A program made the translations under genes and the position numbers. The notes under the pieces are model-generated. The model saw only the letters and a list, made by a program, of their open reading frames with translations, searched no databases and was not told where the DNA came from. This document shows positions 22,756-34,605 of a stretch of DNA of 64,000 nucleotides, piece after piece; the first letter of the stretch is position 1, and each line of letters opens with the position of its first letter. The stretch is from positions 17,446,304 to 17,510,303 of the forward strand of contig JAJEKV010000026.1 in the NCBI GenBank assembly GCA_021234155.1. Direction: 5' to 3'. This DNA comes from Isoetes taiwanensis. Its lineage: Eukaryota > Streptophyta > Lycopodiopsida > Isoetales > Isoetaceae.

Positions 22756-24036
22756 GCCGTGGATGCCTAGGATAGAAGATCTCAAATCTCTGGTGGAGTT
22801 TTCCTTCGAGCCAGATGGATGGGGAGTAGCTCATGTCTGGTTGTTTCCTTTGCCAGTTCCTAGCTTGAAGTTCTGCCCTACAGGGCGGCGTCTTGCTGAG
22901 AGGATTTTTGGGATGGAACACCGCCCGCCGGAATGGGGTTTGGGCAAAGCGTAACAATATTTTTCTGCAGACTCTTTGACCTTTGCCGCTATCCGGGATG
23001 GTCAAGAAGACGACAGTTTCAGATGCGAATTATCACCCCATGCCTATTTCTGTATGCCGCATTGCCAAAGTCGTGAGGTGAGGATCTGATCAAAATGTGT
23101 TAAGGTCTGGATTGTCGCTTCATGTAGAAAGTTCTTCAAACCCTAAAGCTCATGTATGGTACCTTTAACATTGGGATACCGCAAATATTTTGTTCCATTT
23201 TACTGCAAGATTTTCTTAACCTTGATTAAGATTCAAACTGTTCCAAGAAGGATTTTACTATGGATGCATTTGGATTCGAAACTGTAAGTATTGTTTATAA
23301 TTATCTTCTTAAGTGAAAAAGAATTTATTTATGAATTTTTCAAGTGACTTCTTAATTTCTGTGAAGCCTTACTTTTTTTGTTGAATCCTCATGCAACTTT
23401 GTAACTATGTTCTCTGCTGAAGACAATTTTGCTATTGCAGATCACATACGACATTTGAAGCGGGCTTTGTTGAAACTCATTGGGTTGGAAGTTTTGCTCA
23501 AATATGAAACTTGAGGTATGATTTCTTTGGAGTCTTGCATTTTCTTTTATAACAGGGACCTCACAAAAACCAAGATTTTTTTCAATCATTCAATCTTTCA
23601 ATCTTTATGGTTAGTTGAATTGTGCAGGGTCAAACATATTGGAGAAATTGGAGTTGGACAAGTGAAAGCTCAATGTAAGTTTGTTCGCTTTCTTAAATTT
23701 TCACCACTTCTCAAAAATCTTCTCTTTGATTGGACTAGACTATTGTAGGTTTTATGCTTCTTAGAGCTTTATGGTTTTTTCATGCGCAGATTTGGAATCT
23801 TGAAGGTCGTTGTCTTTGCATGCAGGTTTTAGAGATAAGGCTTTTATGAGATAAGGCTCTCGCATTAGATTTTGCTGCAAGGGGTTTCATCCAAATTTAG
23901 GTTTGCATGAGGTAATAAAGCATTGACAAAGCTTTACAATTCCATATTTTCTAAGAGTCAAGGATAGCCAGCATATTGCATTTTTGTTTTGAAGGTATTT
24001 CTACTTTCAATGCCACAGATTGTTGATACAGGAACA
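22756..24036. other. Gene-free stretch
   Basis: No supported gene. A short plus-strand frame near 22754-22954 has no recognisable motif. The rest is T-rich sequence resembling intron or decayed repeat. Confidence 0.4.
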
Positions 24037-24636
24037 GGGATAGGTTCTATACGTACAAAATTAAAATTCCTGACGTATAAAGTCAAAAAATACGTATTTT
24101 TTAATAAAATACGTATTTAACGTATTAAAACCTCACCCACGAAAAAATTTCACAGACGCTGAAATTTTTTGCGACGCCGAAACTTGAAAAAAGACGCGAA
24201 CGAAAAAAAATTTTTTTTTTTTTTCACAGACGAACCTTCAGATCGCAGACTGTGAAAAAATTTTCACAGACACTTTCACGTTATTTTCGCGTTTAAAATT
24301 CAAAAATTTTTTTAAATCCGAAAAAAATTTTTTTTTTTTTTTTTTTGAATTTCGCGTACGCGAATTTTTCAGACGCTCAGACGCATGAAAATACTTTCGC
24401 GTCTAAAGATCTGAAGGTTCGGCGACGCGAAAAAAAAAAAAAAAAAAGCTTGCCATCGTTTCGCACGCGAAAAATTTTCGCCAGACGCTTTCGCGTTGTT
24501 TTCACACAGAGAAAAATCTTCCGACGCCGATTTTTTTTGCCGATTTTTTACGCTTTATACGACAAATATGTGTCAGATCATACAATTCATAACGTGATTC
24601 GGTGATAAACGCGCACAACGTATTGAACCTATCCCC
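24037..24636. mobile_element. 600-bp foldback / MITE-like element
   Basis: The ends are inverted: GGGATAGGTTCTATACGT at the left and the inverse of GGGATAGGTTCAATACGT at the right. The whole body pairs with itself; for example GAACCTTCAGATC near 24231 is the inverse of GATCTGAAGGTTC near 24409. It is full of long A/T runs (up to about 20 bases) and CGCGAA/TTCGCG words. It has no coding capacity, and no clear target duplication was found. Confidence 0.7.
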
Positions 24637-24897
24637 GCATTGTGAAGTAGTTTTGAATCATTTAATTCAAGCATTTTCATTATTTTAAGCGTAAGAATGC
24701 CCATGTTTCTTCTCTCCATCCCCTGCATTGGATAGATAATATAGTTCATCCGACTTTGTTCCAGTCACATAGAACTGATAGCTTAGGTTGCATTATGCAA
24801 ATTGCTTAAAAGTTTAAAGATGTCAGTCTAGCAGGCCTTATCCAGTGTTATTCAAATTCGGCGCGATCTAGATTTATTATTCATCACAAAGATTAAA
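24637..24897. other. Gene-free stretch
   Basis: AT-rich, with nothing recognisable. Its last five bases TTAAA (24893-24897) are the left target duplication of the chromovirus. Confidence 0.5.
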
Positions 24898-26553
24898 TGT
24901 GACGTTCTGGGGAATATACGCTATAAACACGTGATATTCCCTCGGTCCTCGTCACCATACAAGTCTACCTAGGTAGCCTTGTATGCCTTAGAAAGTGGCA
25001 AGGGGTGCACATCTAAGTTAATTACTTAACTTAGATAACCTTAGGATAAGGCCCATTTCCACATGGCCTCATCCTATTGGGCAACCGCCACACGGCCTCA
25101 GCCTAGTGGTGCCACGTGGCATCCCACGTGGACCCACACCTATATTAGCTCTAACCCTAACCCTAGACCCTTTTTTTCCTGACCTAGCACCTGAACTCTC
25201 ATCTACGTGCCCGAAACCCCGTTTCGAGCGTCGTTCGTCATAGCCTAGCCTGGAGCAGCAGCCCCTGGAAGGTGTGTATGATCGTTGAGGGAGCAAGTCT
25301 TCGAACCACGTCAAGGAGCATGGAGACGCCAGGGATGGGAGGAAGCGCTTCTGGAGGAGGTAGGTTGAGTAGAGTTCATGTTAGTTCATCTGGAAGTTAG
25401 CACTCCAGATGGGTTAGTATTTCGTATCTAGTATAGAGCCACCCTAGAACCTTTGTTGAACATCTTGAACCCTAATCAAGGAACCCTAACTATTAGTTAG
25501 ATATGTATGATTAGGTTAAGATGTTCATATGATATTGATCATGATGGGATGTATGTGATGTTTGGTTGATCATGTTGCTCCTCTTGTATTGGGAAGGGGG
25601 GTAGAGACCTAGGGCCATATGTAGTATGCTCCTAGCGTAGATCCCTTAGTTCCTATTAGTTGCGGCCCAGTGCATAGGAACCCACCGGGCTATGGAGGCT
25701 ATGGAGTGACTCAAAGACTACACAACGGGCTAGAGGCAAGATGGAGGGAGGATCCCGGGCCGAGCCGGGGCTACTTGGGATCCCACGGTGGGCTAGGCTT
25801 ATGGTCTGGCCACTGCGGGTGGGTAGAGCATGGGTCCGACACCTCCCCGGGCGAAGGTGTGCCTCGCTTCTCAAGAGTTGCAAGTGTCGGCTTGGCTCTT
25901 GTTTTGGGGGTTCGGTCGGTTACTTAATCATGTGTCGCCACGATTCTCTAGCCGCCGTGGAGCCTCTAGACCCCGGGGAAGGGGAGATGCAACCCCTCCT
26001 ACCTCAACGGACCGTGGAGATGCAACCCCGAGTAGTCCCCGATGGGTGATACCATGGGATTGCGTGATCCCAGGAAGGTTAGAGTCATGCCGAGCCCCGA
26101 TTGAGCCCATCCGCAAAGTATGCAATGGAGGGGCGGATGGAGTGGTCAACCCTAGCCATTGTCTTATGCCCCGCCATTGTTATGACTCTGGTCCGCTTCT
26201 ATCTTGAGGCTCATCCCCGTCACGACTTCCTTATGTGTCCGAGCCACTGCAGGAAGCTCACGCTTTTTTATGGCATGCCATCATGTTCTTTGCATCTATG
26301 GATATGTTGATGGACTATTCCCTTCGGGGTAGTATGAGGTATTGCTATTTGCTAGTTCTGACGATGTTGTGCTTCCGCTGTGATAGGAGCCCATAGGGGA
26401 AGGGCGCGCAAGACACCTTTTAGGTCCCCTTCCCAGACCGCGATCATCTCTGCAAGCGGGATAGATTTAAGGGCCTGTGGTGGTTGTTGAGCCGACGGGG
26501 AATTTCTCGCCGAAAGTGTACTCACGGGCGTCGATATTTAGTGGAGCATCACA
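24898..26553 (+). repeat. 5' LTR of the chromovirus
   Basis: 1656 bp, from TGTGACGTTC to the TCACA before the primer site. It aligns along its length with 44217-45537 plus 56449-56768. Most differences are small indels, often where one copy has CAG/CTG and the other CG or CCG. The CCCTAACCCTAA near 25150 is part of the LTR and not a telomere repeat. Confidence 0.9.
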
Positions 26554-26554
26554 A

Positions 26555-26566
26555 TGGTATCAGAGC
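26555..26566 (+). other. Primer-binding site, initiator tRNA-Met
   Basis: TGGTATCAGAGC, the standard plant initiator-Met primer site, begins one base after the LTR end. Confidence 0.9.
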
Positions 26567-27037
26567 GATGTTCTTGGTTGACCAGGAACTAGCACTAACC
26601 ATAACCATGAAAGTAGTCTAACAAACCTATAGGGGTGTGAAATAAAAATTTCCACCATTGAACCTTGAAAATGGGAGGAAAATTTTTCTCCTAAGTAGTG
26701 GGTCCGAATTAGGTTAAGTATTAGACGAAGAAATGAATGAGTCAAATTCATCTTCTAGTAAAATTGAGTAAAAATTATGCACCTGCATCAAATTTCACCT
26801 AAAATGGGTCAAAGAACTATGCCAACTGAGACCCGAAAGAAAAAATGGCTTAAATCCATAATTAATACTTCAAACTATTAGGAAATTTGAAATTCTAAAG
26901 GTATAATACGAATTTAATAAGTATGTATATTAGAAATTAAATATATGCTAATAATAAGGGTACTTTGGTGTAATTAATAAGGGGGGCTAATAAGTAGGCC
27001 TATTAATGGTAGGAGAATATTCCCAGGGACCCTCCTC

Positions 27038-27046
27038 TTTAAATAG
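27038..27046 (+). promoter_or_regulatory. TATA-like element upstream of the histone-like relic
   Basis: TTTAAATAG lies 97 bp before the ATG at 27135 and is followed by a pyrimidine-rich leader (TTTTCCCTCC, CTCCACC), a layout usual for a plant promoter and 5' untranslated region. Confidence 0.35.
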
Positions 27047-27134
27047 TCTTGCCACCTCATTTTCCCTCCAAACGTTTCCTCCACCTTATCTCTCTTGATC
27101 AGCCTTACGTCACCCGTTTTCTAGACCGTTAAGT

Positions 27135-28267
27135 ATGGCACGACGGGCGCACAACCCAGAAGGGCGGGCGGCGACCCACGCCTCGATGGCGACTTAGCGC
27201 CAGGTCGCCATGTCAAGAAGATCCCTGAGCACCTTCGACCTAAGCCGGGGGAAGGGGCCTTTTCTCCCAAAGAAGAGCGATGAAACCTTCCATGACGCTG
27301 AGGAGGAGGCGCCTAGCAGCAGCGGTAGCTCTTCGTCGGCGGGCACCCAGAGAACCGGCGAGTCCCGTCACTTTGGGCCTCCGTCGGACACCGAGGTGGA
27401 AGGTGGAAGAACAGTGGAGAAGCAGCCCCAAAGACTAAACTCAAGAGGCGGTTCTTCGCACCAAAAGAAAAAGGGCAAGGAGAAGGTTGGTGAGTGGGCC
27501 GTAAGAAACGGCAAAGAAGAAAGAAGAGGTTGAGGGAGCTGCTCGAGAAGGAGCGGGCGAACGAAGAGAAGAAACGACAGCCTCGCGGATCTGCCGCTGA
27601 TTGAAGAACCTCAGGCCCGGGGAGCAAATGAGGAGGAAGAGGAAGGAGGAGGCGGGGCAACGAGGAGCAGTGAGGAGGAAGCCGAAGGAGGAAGAGGAAG
27701 ACGCTGGGGAGCCATCGACTTCAACGCGACGACTCACCCTACCCGGCGGCCCAAGCCACCGAAGGCGGTAGTCAAGAAGCGTGGTGGGCGAAAGCAGCAT
27801 TCAAGGCCCGAGGATCGCGGAATTCGCCGCTTGAAGGCATACTAGAGTACCTTCGCCGCTGACGCAGGTACAACGATTGGTATTGCGCGTAACGGAGCCG
27901 CTATCGCCAAGGGCGCCGTCAAGAAGGACCAGCCGAAGCCACCACCTCCACGTCCGTGAAGCCAAGAAGGTCCACCATGGGCCTCCACTCGCCGCGACGT
28001 CTTCCGGGAGATTAGGCACTTCCAGCAGTGCACTAATCTCCTGATCAGGAAGGCTCCCTTCGAGCGCCTGATGCGAAGTTATGCAGTGAGTTCGCCACCG
28101 ACTATAGAGTGACATCTCTCGACGACACGGGTCCCGGGCAGTGGCAGCCGGCTTAAGAGCTGACCCAGCCTTTTGAGGAGGGCAACTTATGCCAATTCAC
28201 GCCAAGAGGGTGACCGTAATGCCCAAGGACCTCTACTTGGCGGAGAATCCGCAAGGAGTACCCCTAG
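27135..28267 (+). pseudogene. Histone H3-like gene relic inside the chromovirus
   Basis: Across three frames the 3' part spells the H3 histone fold in order: FREIRHFQQCTNLLIRKAPF (about 28004-28063) fits the alphaN/alpha1 region; EFATDYRVTS (28089-28118) fits the DFKTDLRFQS part; FEEGNLC (28174-28194) and IHAKRVTVMPKDLYLA (28195-28242) fit the [20 protein letters not shown] part; RRIRKEYP then meets a stop at 28265-28267, where H3 ends. AVAA near 28139 stands for the AVLALQEA helix. The preceding ~280 codons from the ATG are basic and charged with breaks, far longer than a canonical 40-residue tail, which would suit a variant such as CENH3; EIRHFQ and TNLLI also occur in Arabidopsis CENH3, from memory. 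At least four frameshifts make it non-functional. The H3 call is firm; the subtype is a guess. Confidence 0.75.
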
Positions 28268-28445
28268 AACCTCCTAATTTTGTACCAGAACTAAAATTTT
28301 GGTATAATATAATTCTTGTCTTGAAAAATTGATGTTAAAAGGTAGTTAGAGAAGTCAAATTGTACTAAAATTTTTTGTATCTAACTTGTAATAGTTTAGT
28401 TATCTTACCCCTAATTAGAAAAATTTTTCTTCTGAGCAAAAAATT

Positions 28446-28715
28446 GCGAAACCGGATCGGTCTGCGCCAAACTCCTTTCCGACAGTTTTAGGAGGCCCGC
28501 TCATACGGACCGCCCCTATTTTACTCAGAGGTGTCCGTTTTGCTCAAGAAAAGTTGCATGCTAGGCTAGAATTGATCAATTAGTCATGTTAGGATCTTTC
28601 CAACCTCAAAAATTCGTCAAATTTGCTTCAAAAATCGCGAAACCGGGTGGGTCCGCGCCAAACCCCTTTCCAACAGTTTCGGAAGGCCCGTTCGCGTGGA
28701 CCGTCCTGATTTGGC
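28446..28715. repeat. Two-copy imperfect repeat of ~78 bp
   Basis: GCGAAACCGGATCGGTCTGC (28446) and GCGAAACCGGGTGGGTCCGC (28637) start two similar blocks that go on with GCCAAACYCCTTTCC and AGTTT, then end in GGACCG. They sit 191 bp apart between the histone-like relic and the next TATA box, in otherwise AT-rich sequence. Confidence 0.7.
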
Positions 28716-28888
28716 CCTTTTTGGCCCAATTTGACCAATTTTGACCCAGCAACCTGCCATGTAGTGTTTCTTGCTTTGTTTTGCTTAGAATTGCACTTCA
28801 TGGTAGCTCATTTGGACATCCATAGCCTTTGAACAAAGTCCGTCCACATCAAGAAACCTTGTGCACGGAACCCGAGGCACCCCTAGCC

Positions 28889-28897
28889 TATAAAAAG
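28889..28897 (+). promoter_or_regulatory. TATA box upstream of the unknown coding-like unit
   Basis: TATAAAAAG stands alone in moderately GC-rich sequence and is followed after about 30 bp by a pyrimidine-rich leader. It is a good match to a plant TATA box, but the transcription start is not known. Confidence 0.4.
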
Positions 28898-28985
28898 GGC
28901 CCTCATTTGTCATTTTCCCACCATCAAAATTGCTCTCAGCCCTTTTGGCGATTTTCTAGCTTCTTGCTTGTCCTCATCAGCCATT

Positions 28986-30420
28986 TTTCATACTCTTTTC
29001 TGCTCAATGGTGCCCTCACACTTTATCAGATGGCGCCAATCACATCCGTGATTTTCCTGCCGACCAAGCTTTCCATGTCTTCGACCACCTCTTTGATCTC
29101 CACGCCACATTGACTAGGACTCCCTATTACACCGACATCATTTGCCAATATGACCAGCAGATACTACCCTGGGAAGTTAGCTTGCCACCTAGGGGAGGGA
29201 AATGGGTTTCTTTAGACTCTCTGACCCAAGCCATAGGTGGGGGAGCTAAGGCCAAGAATAAGGTGTGGGATAGAACCAGAAGCATGCCAGACTACATGAC
29301 CTGTAAGCATCATAGGCACAGATACCTCTCAAACCAAGCCGCCTTAGCTTTGTTCATGCAAAGTACAAGGCGGTCCAACCAAACTGTGGGAGCCGCCAAT
29401 TCAGCCCTTAGATCTAGCACCTCTCGACACCCAAAGGGAGCAGATCAGCATCCACGAAATCGAGTCCACGGAGTACGAGTACTACGGTTCCACCTCGGCA
29501 ACACCCATGCTGCAGATTGAGCAAGACTACGAGCAACAAGGGGAGGAGAACCCAAGTTGGGAAATGAGCGAAGCAAGCAAGGATGGAGAGGCAAATAGCC
29601 AGGCAGGAAGGCACACTAAGGCGAGATTTCGAACCACCACTTGGCATCACAGCCCTGTCACTAGTGATCATCGACGACGAGGAGTACATCTTGGCTAACG
29701 ACATCCTCAACCTCCCCCATTGCCAAGAAGAAGGCCTCAGAATCGACGAGCTCCTAGGCTTAATTGCACAAGAGCAGGGCAGTGACTTCATCGACTACTC
29801 CTACCAGGAATTTCCAAGGGAGTTATCGGAGTGACACTCATACGCCGGGCAGACAATGTCAGATATAGAAGCCTATCAGCAGATAAGGGAGATCTATCGA
29901 CAACAAGAACCTGTCATCCCAGAGGAAGAGTTCCAGCAGATACAAAGCAGATTGTATAAGCCAGGAAGGGGTCCAAGCTCTAGCCGACCAGTCCGTTCCA
30001 GGAGTTCGCGTGAGGCACATGCCAACATCAACTTGGAGAACGCTACCACAATGTGGAGGGACCATGAAGACCTTGTAGCAATAGACATCTATGGGGAAGC
30101 GGTGGGAGTAAGAGGCACGGTGGTCCAACATCACGGGTAAAGGCAAGCGCTTCGACACTATCTTCCGGCTCTTAGCCAAGGGGCGGATGATAGTATTCCA
30201 CAGGGAGTTTAGCCCAAGAGGAGAAGAGTCATTTGCCCCTCATAGCCCTCTCTGGCTTTGGGCAGCACGCCAGACTAGACCACGCATCGGACCATGTCAT
30301 CCTTTTCAAGAGGTCAGTAGCTCTTCACTGCCTCGACTTCGCCAGGGGCCACCTCAGGGATGCACATTTGTCAATTAGTGGCAAAGAACGGCACCGAACT
30401 CCCAAAGACACCCGGATGGC
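28986..30420 (+). pseudogene. Unrecognised coding-like unit between primer site and gag
   Basis: Codon-like sequence runs through several frames with few breaks. Long open pieces are 29110-29520 (RTPYYTDIICQYDQQ, WVSLDSLTQAIGGG), 29507-29834 and 29856-30140 (acidic, Gln-rich, EEEFQQIQSRLYKPGRG). After a shift near 30135 come RFDTIFRLLAKGRMIVFHRE and LIALSGFGQHARLDHASDH, to about 30420. I do not recognise a family. It lies within the chromovirus, in the place where a few lineages carry an extra open frame, but it could also be captured host sequence. Composition (GC-rich exon-like, AT-rich flanks) and a TATA box fit a gene rather than leader RNA. Confidence 0.45.
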
Positions 30421-30739
30421 TAGAGCACTTGAAGGAGGATCAGCCGCAAGGATCTTGCGAGAATAATCGGCAAGAAAGGGTTACATCTCAAGAAGCTTCT
30501 TCAAGTCCATGAAGCGGCATCGATGACGGAAGAATTTGCCTTGTCCTCAAGTAAATTGTATTGAATAATCTCTTTTTGATATTATCATGTATTTCATAAA
30601 ATGTACTTCTATATATTAATGACTTATTATGATCTTGACTTGTAAGTGGAATTTTCACGTGACCTTACAAGTCTCAGATTAATTGTAAACGGATATAATT
30701 GATGTGTAAACCAAATAACAAGTATTGATGATCAATCCT

Positions 30740-31978
30740 TGCAGCAAGGAACACCGGCTCAGGTTCCCAAGGCCAGGGCCGACAGCATCAGTGGGTATCC
30801 AGGAACCTATTCGGACGTGATCAGGATGACAACAATGAGGAAATGACGCCGGAAGCAATCAACGCAAGGCTCGTCCAGATGAGGAATCAGATGCATCAGC
30901 TGATCCATTGGGCCACCCCATTGATGAATGCCCAAGAATATGCACCTGCACCACCTACACCTCCACCACTACCTCAACCAAGGCATTGAGGAAGGTCCAC
31001 GCAGAGAGGGCAAGAGAACCGTGGAAATGTCAAGGACGGGGAAGAGGAAAAGGAGAAACAGTATGACTCCAACACCACCTAGCTCCAGGTTCATCGACAC
31101 TTCGCACACCCAAGACAGTTCTAGCTCAGAAAGTGAGTCTGACACTTCACAGGTAAGAGCCAGGACAAGGAAGGCGATGACTATCGAAGAAGGTTGACAA
31201 GTGCTATGAGCAATGTGTGGAAGACTAGGAAGTTGGGTCGGTTCTCGTGAAAGGACAAGTCGCATGGAGGCGTAAGCCCGGCTTTGATTTAAATGGAGGA
31301 ATTTGGCAACTCTTATAGCATGAAGGACAAGGATATAAAGAAAGTTGCTACAGCAAACTTGATAGGAGCAGCTAGAATCTGGTGGAAAGGCTAACAAGCT
31401 CAAAAGGAACAGTTGCAGATTTAAGACCTTCAGCAAAGCTTTCCGCAAGCACTATGTGCCAAGATCGCACACTAGCAGGCAGATCCAGCAGTTCTATAGG
31501 TTGAACCAGGGTACATTGTCAGTAGCAAAGTATACAGAGGAATTTATGCGGCTCAGGCTCCATGTTCCCGGAGTATCAGAAAGACAAGCGGTTGATACCT
31601 ACATTGAAGGGTTGAACAGCAATATCAAAAGGCTAGTCCGAGCAATCAACCCAAAGTCAGTGGCAGAAGCCGAGGATAAAGCCATAAGTTTGGAAGAAGC
31701 ACCATCAACCCCAGCAGAGAAGCAGTCGGCCTTCAAGGGTAAAGCTTCGTGGCGCATTACGAGTAAGCAATCAGCCAGCCTACGCCATCGAGGAGGCCAG
31801 CCGCGAGGAAGAGCTCGTGGTAAGACCTTTGGGGACCGTAGTTTGAGAATGCATCGTGGGGATGTGCTAAAGCGTATTCTAGATACCGACGAAAGAGAAG
31901 AGACAAGAGTGTATCGAGAAGAAGCTATGTTTCAGGTGCTTCCGGCCGGGGCAATCAACACATGATTGCCCATTCGTC
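30740..31978 (+). pseudogene. gag: Gag of the chromovirus
   Basis: The N-terminal part is Pro/Gln-rich (APAPPTPPPLPQP near 30944-30983). The capsid core is broken by shifts at about 31200-31400 (KKVATANLIGAARIWWKG, FSKAFRKHYVP), then runs openly from 31456: QIQQFYRLNQGTLSVAKYTE, FMRLRLHVPGVS, AINPKSVAEAEDKAI. A zinc knuckle lies near 31922-31965, reading CFRCFRPGQSTHDC; the usual His of RPGH is Gln, and a frameshift puts it out of the main frame. It would form the particle; this copy is broken. Confidence 0.8.
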
Positions 31979-32753
31979 ATGCAGGCAGGTTTGGCAGAGC
32001 TTATGGATTGGGATTCACCAACAGAAGCGGATGAGGACGACGACCAGCATGAGGCCCAGGACTTCATAGATGGTGAGTGCCACATATGTGCAAACATTGA
32101 GTCAGGTGATATTGAAAATCAGTCATCAGTCATTCCGGCTGATGGGATCATAGATAGCAACCCATATGTAGTCCTCATAGACACAGGTAGTTCTCATAAC
32201 TTCGCCTCTCCCAGGCTAGCTGCCCTAATGAAGAATAAGGTATTGAAGTCTAAGCCAAGGCCAGTTGCTATGGCAAACGGCGCCATTCGGCACACTAAGG
32301 GGAGGAGGATCACGTTCGACATAGACCTTAGTGGAAGTAAGTGGCCGATGGGAGCAGAGGTCATGGAAATTGGAAGGTATGACCTTATAGTGGGCATGGA
32401 ATTCTTGAAGCCAGCCAAAGCCATGATTGATTGTGACCGCAACGAAGTCGCCATGACGGCACCAAATTCATAGTGAAAGGTAAGAAGGCAGCTCCTTCTA
32501 TGCAGTGTATTTCCTCGAAGCACCTAAGGAAAAGTATAGAAAGAAATAAGGTGGATTGCATTTTGAGGTTAGAGGCAATTGAGCCCAATAAGTAGGATGG
32601 AAGCGACCAAAAGGGGAACCAGTTGCCCAAGCCAGTAGCAAGGCTCATCTCAGAATTTAAGGATGTATTCCCGGATGAAATCCGGCAGCTACCACCTTAT
32701 AGGGGTGTAGAATGTGAGATCACATTAGCTCCAGATGCTAAGCCTACCAGCAA
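31979..32753 (+). CDS. pol: Protease and pre-RT region of the chromovirus (cut by CACTA insertion)
   Basis: The aspartic protease shows the active site VVLIDTGSSHNFASP (about 32168-32212) and the later YDLIVGMEFL. A frameshift near 32465 separates it from ISEFKDVFPDEIRQLPPYRG, the usual linker before RT, which ends at ...DAKPTS where the first CACTA-like element begins. Taking out 32754-40593 makes the frame read straight into [11 protein letters not shown], as expected for plant chromoviruses. Confidence 0.85.
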
Positions 32754-34268
32754 CACAAGGCACCCAAAATTAAAACACTACATGGTTTTTCCCATGGTTG
32801 TGACTAGAAAACCATTCTACAAAACTAATACATGTTTGTGGGTTGATATCATTAAAAACCATTTGAGGCTAAACTAATGGGTTCTTTTGTAAGGTTTGTT
32901 AGGGTGGTGTTATGGTATGGTAATTGCTAATGGCTTCCTTTGTAGAGTTTGTGAAAGTGGTATAGCATGTTGGTAAATTTGTGTGGTATATTATAGTGTT
33001 TTAAGGGTATGGTTAGTCCCTATGGTATAACACGATGGTGTGGATGTGGTTTAATATGCTGCTCTATTCATGTGATTCTATAGTGTGGTTGGTTATTGTG
33101 GTGAACTAGCATGGCTAATTGTCATGGTAAATGCATATGGTTCGCAATGTGTTAGATTCAAATTACTATTACTAATAGTAATAGTTACTTCAAATGCGCA
33201 TGGTTTGGTTATGCCTTATCTTCATGGTTATCATTTATAAACCAATGATGATAACCGGTAACACTTTGTTGTTTAAACCATTTCAACTTTATTTAACTAA
33301 AATCTATTAAGGAGTAATGTTTTGTTGTTTAAAGCATTTCAAGAGTATTTAACGAACTATTAGAGAATGTGGATGGTTTCTTTTACGTATTCTTGTACTT
33401 ATTATGTCCATGTCAATATGTATGCTTTCAGGAAGCAAGGGGATTTGAACCCCAACCATTTCCAGAACTCATAAACAATGATAAATCTATTTTAAACAAT
33501 GATAAATCTATTTTCAGAAATACTTACAAAACAAATTCAGATAAAAACATCTTACAGAAAGACCAACCTTGCACTTGTAAGTACATAAATATCAAAACAA
33601 ATTCAGATAGAAACATCTTACAGAAAGAAAGTATTGACTTTGCACTTGTATTTCAGTACATAAATAACAGAAACATAATGCAGCTTAAACCAATCACCTC
33701 TAACAAGGTTGCATATTAAACGAGAGCAAATCATCTAAACGGGAGCAGAAGGAATATTCCCCAAAGATTCCCTTTTTTCCCCCAAAAAGGGGCTAAATTG
33801 AGGTAAAATACAAAAAAATGACATAAAACTGTATTTTGCCCCCCCAAAAATAGCCCATTTCTTTGTGCGAAGAGGGAATTGACTGTGTCAAAGTGACACT
33901 TTTTCAATCAACTAGAATTTTTTCCAAGTATGTTTTTAGAGAGAACTCATGTTTTAAGAGCCATAACTTTTATTCAAAAATAGAAGTGAAGTAGTAACTG
34001 AAATTGTAGTATATTCAAAAATTGATGATAGAATCTTGATATTCACATGCAAAATTTACAGTATTTTTTAAGTACTCAGTTTTGTGCAAAGGTGTGAGAA
34101 GCGATGAGAGAAGGATCGAGCACAAAAAACAACCATTAGAGTTCTTTGATTTAAAAGGCCAATAAATATCGATTTCGCATGTGCCTTAGAAATTATCAAA
34201 TTTCTCTTGTTTAAATAGTGGAGATAGTAGCGAAAAAGAATATTGTGTTCGAACACGTGAAACCTTTA

Positions 34269-34605
34269 ATGTATTCTGGAATACACTTGCTATTCCGGAA
34301 TAGCGAAACAGAAAAAAAATATTAAAACTTTTTTGTATTCTGGAATACACTTCTTATTCTAGAATAGAGTAAGGAAAAAACGAAGCAAGATCAACTAGGT
34401 TTTTCCGCATTTTTAGTTTATTTTAATGACCTTGCGATTTATTTATTTTTTTTTTTGGGGATCTGAGATTGTGGTTCAAAAAAAGAAAAGGGTTTGTTTG
34501 GGTTGTTTTGTATGAAGCAGGGATACGGGATTTAGGCTCCAAATAATAGTGGGAAATGTATTCTGGAATACACTTTGTATTCCAGAATACATTTTAGTCT
34601 TCAAC
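34269..34605. repeat. Dispersed TATTCYRGAATA palindromes
   Basis: TGTATTCTGGAATACACTT occurs near 34270, 34333 and 34558, each paired 10-16 bp later with a second palindrome (TATTCCGGAATAG, TATTCTAGAATAG, TATTCCAGAATAC). Same family as the array at 36431-36600. Confidence 0.75.

Noticed and set aside
22754..22954. Short frame RIEDLKSLVEFSFEPDGWG as a gene fragment
   Set aside because: No family recognised and no neighbouring exon; kept as unassigned sequence.
25148..25165. CCCTAACCCTAACCCTA telomere-like run (also at 44467)
   Set aside because: It is present in both LTRs at the same place, so it is part of the LTR; the unit also differs from the plant CCCTAAA repeat.
33433..33465. GGGGATTTGAACCCC resembling a tRNA T-arm (similar words at 39808, 54160, 56050, 2727)
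   Set aside because: No acceptor, D-arm or anticodon structure at the proper distance on either strand; at most SINE-like B-box remnants.
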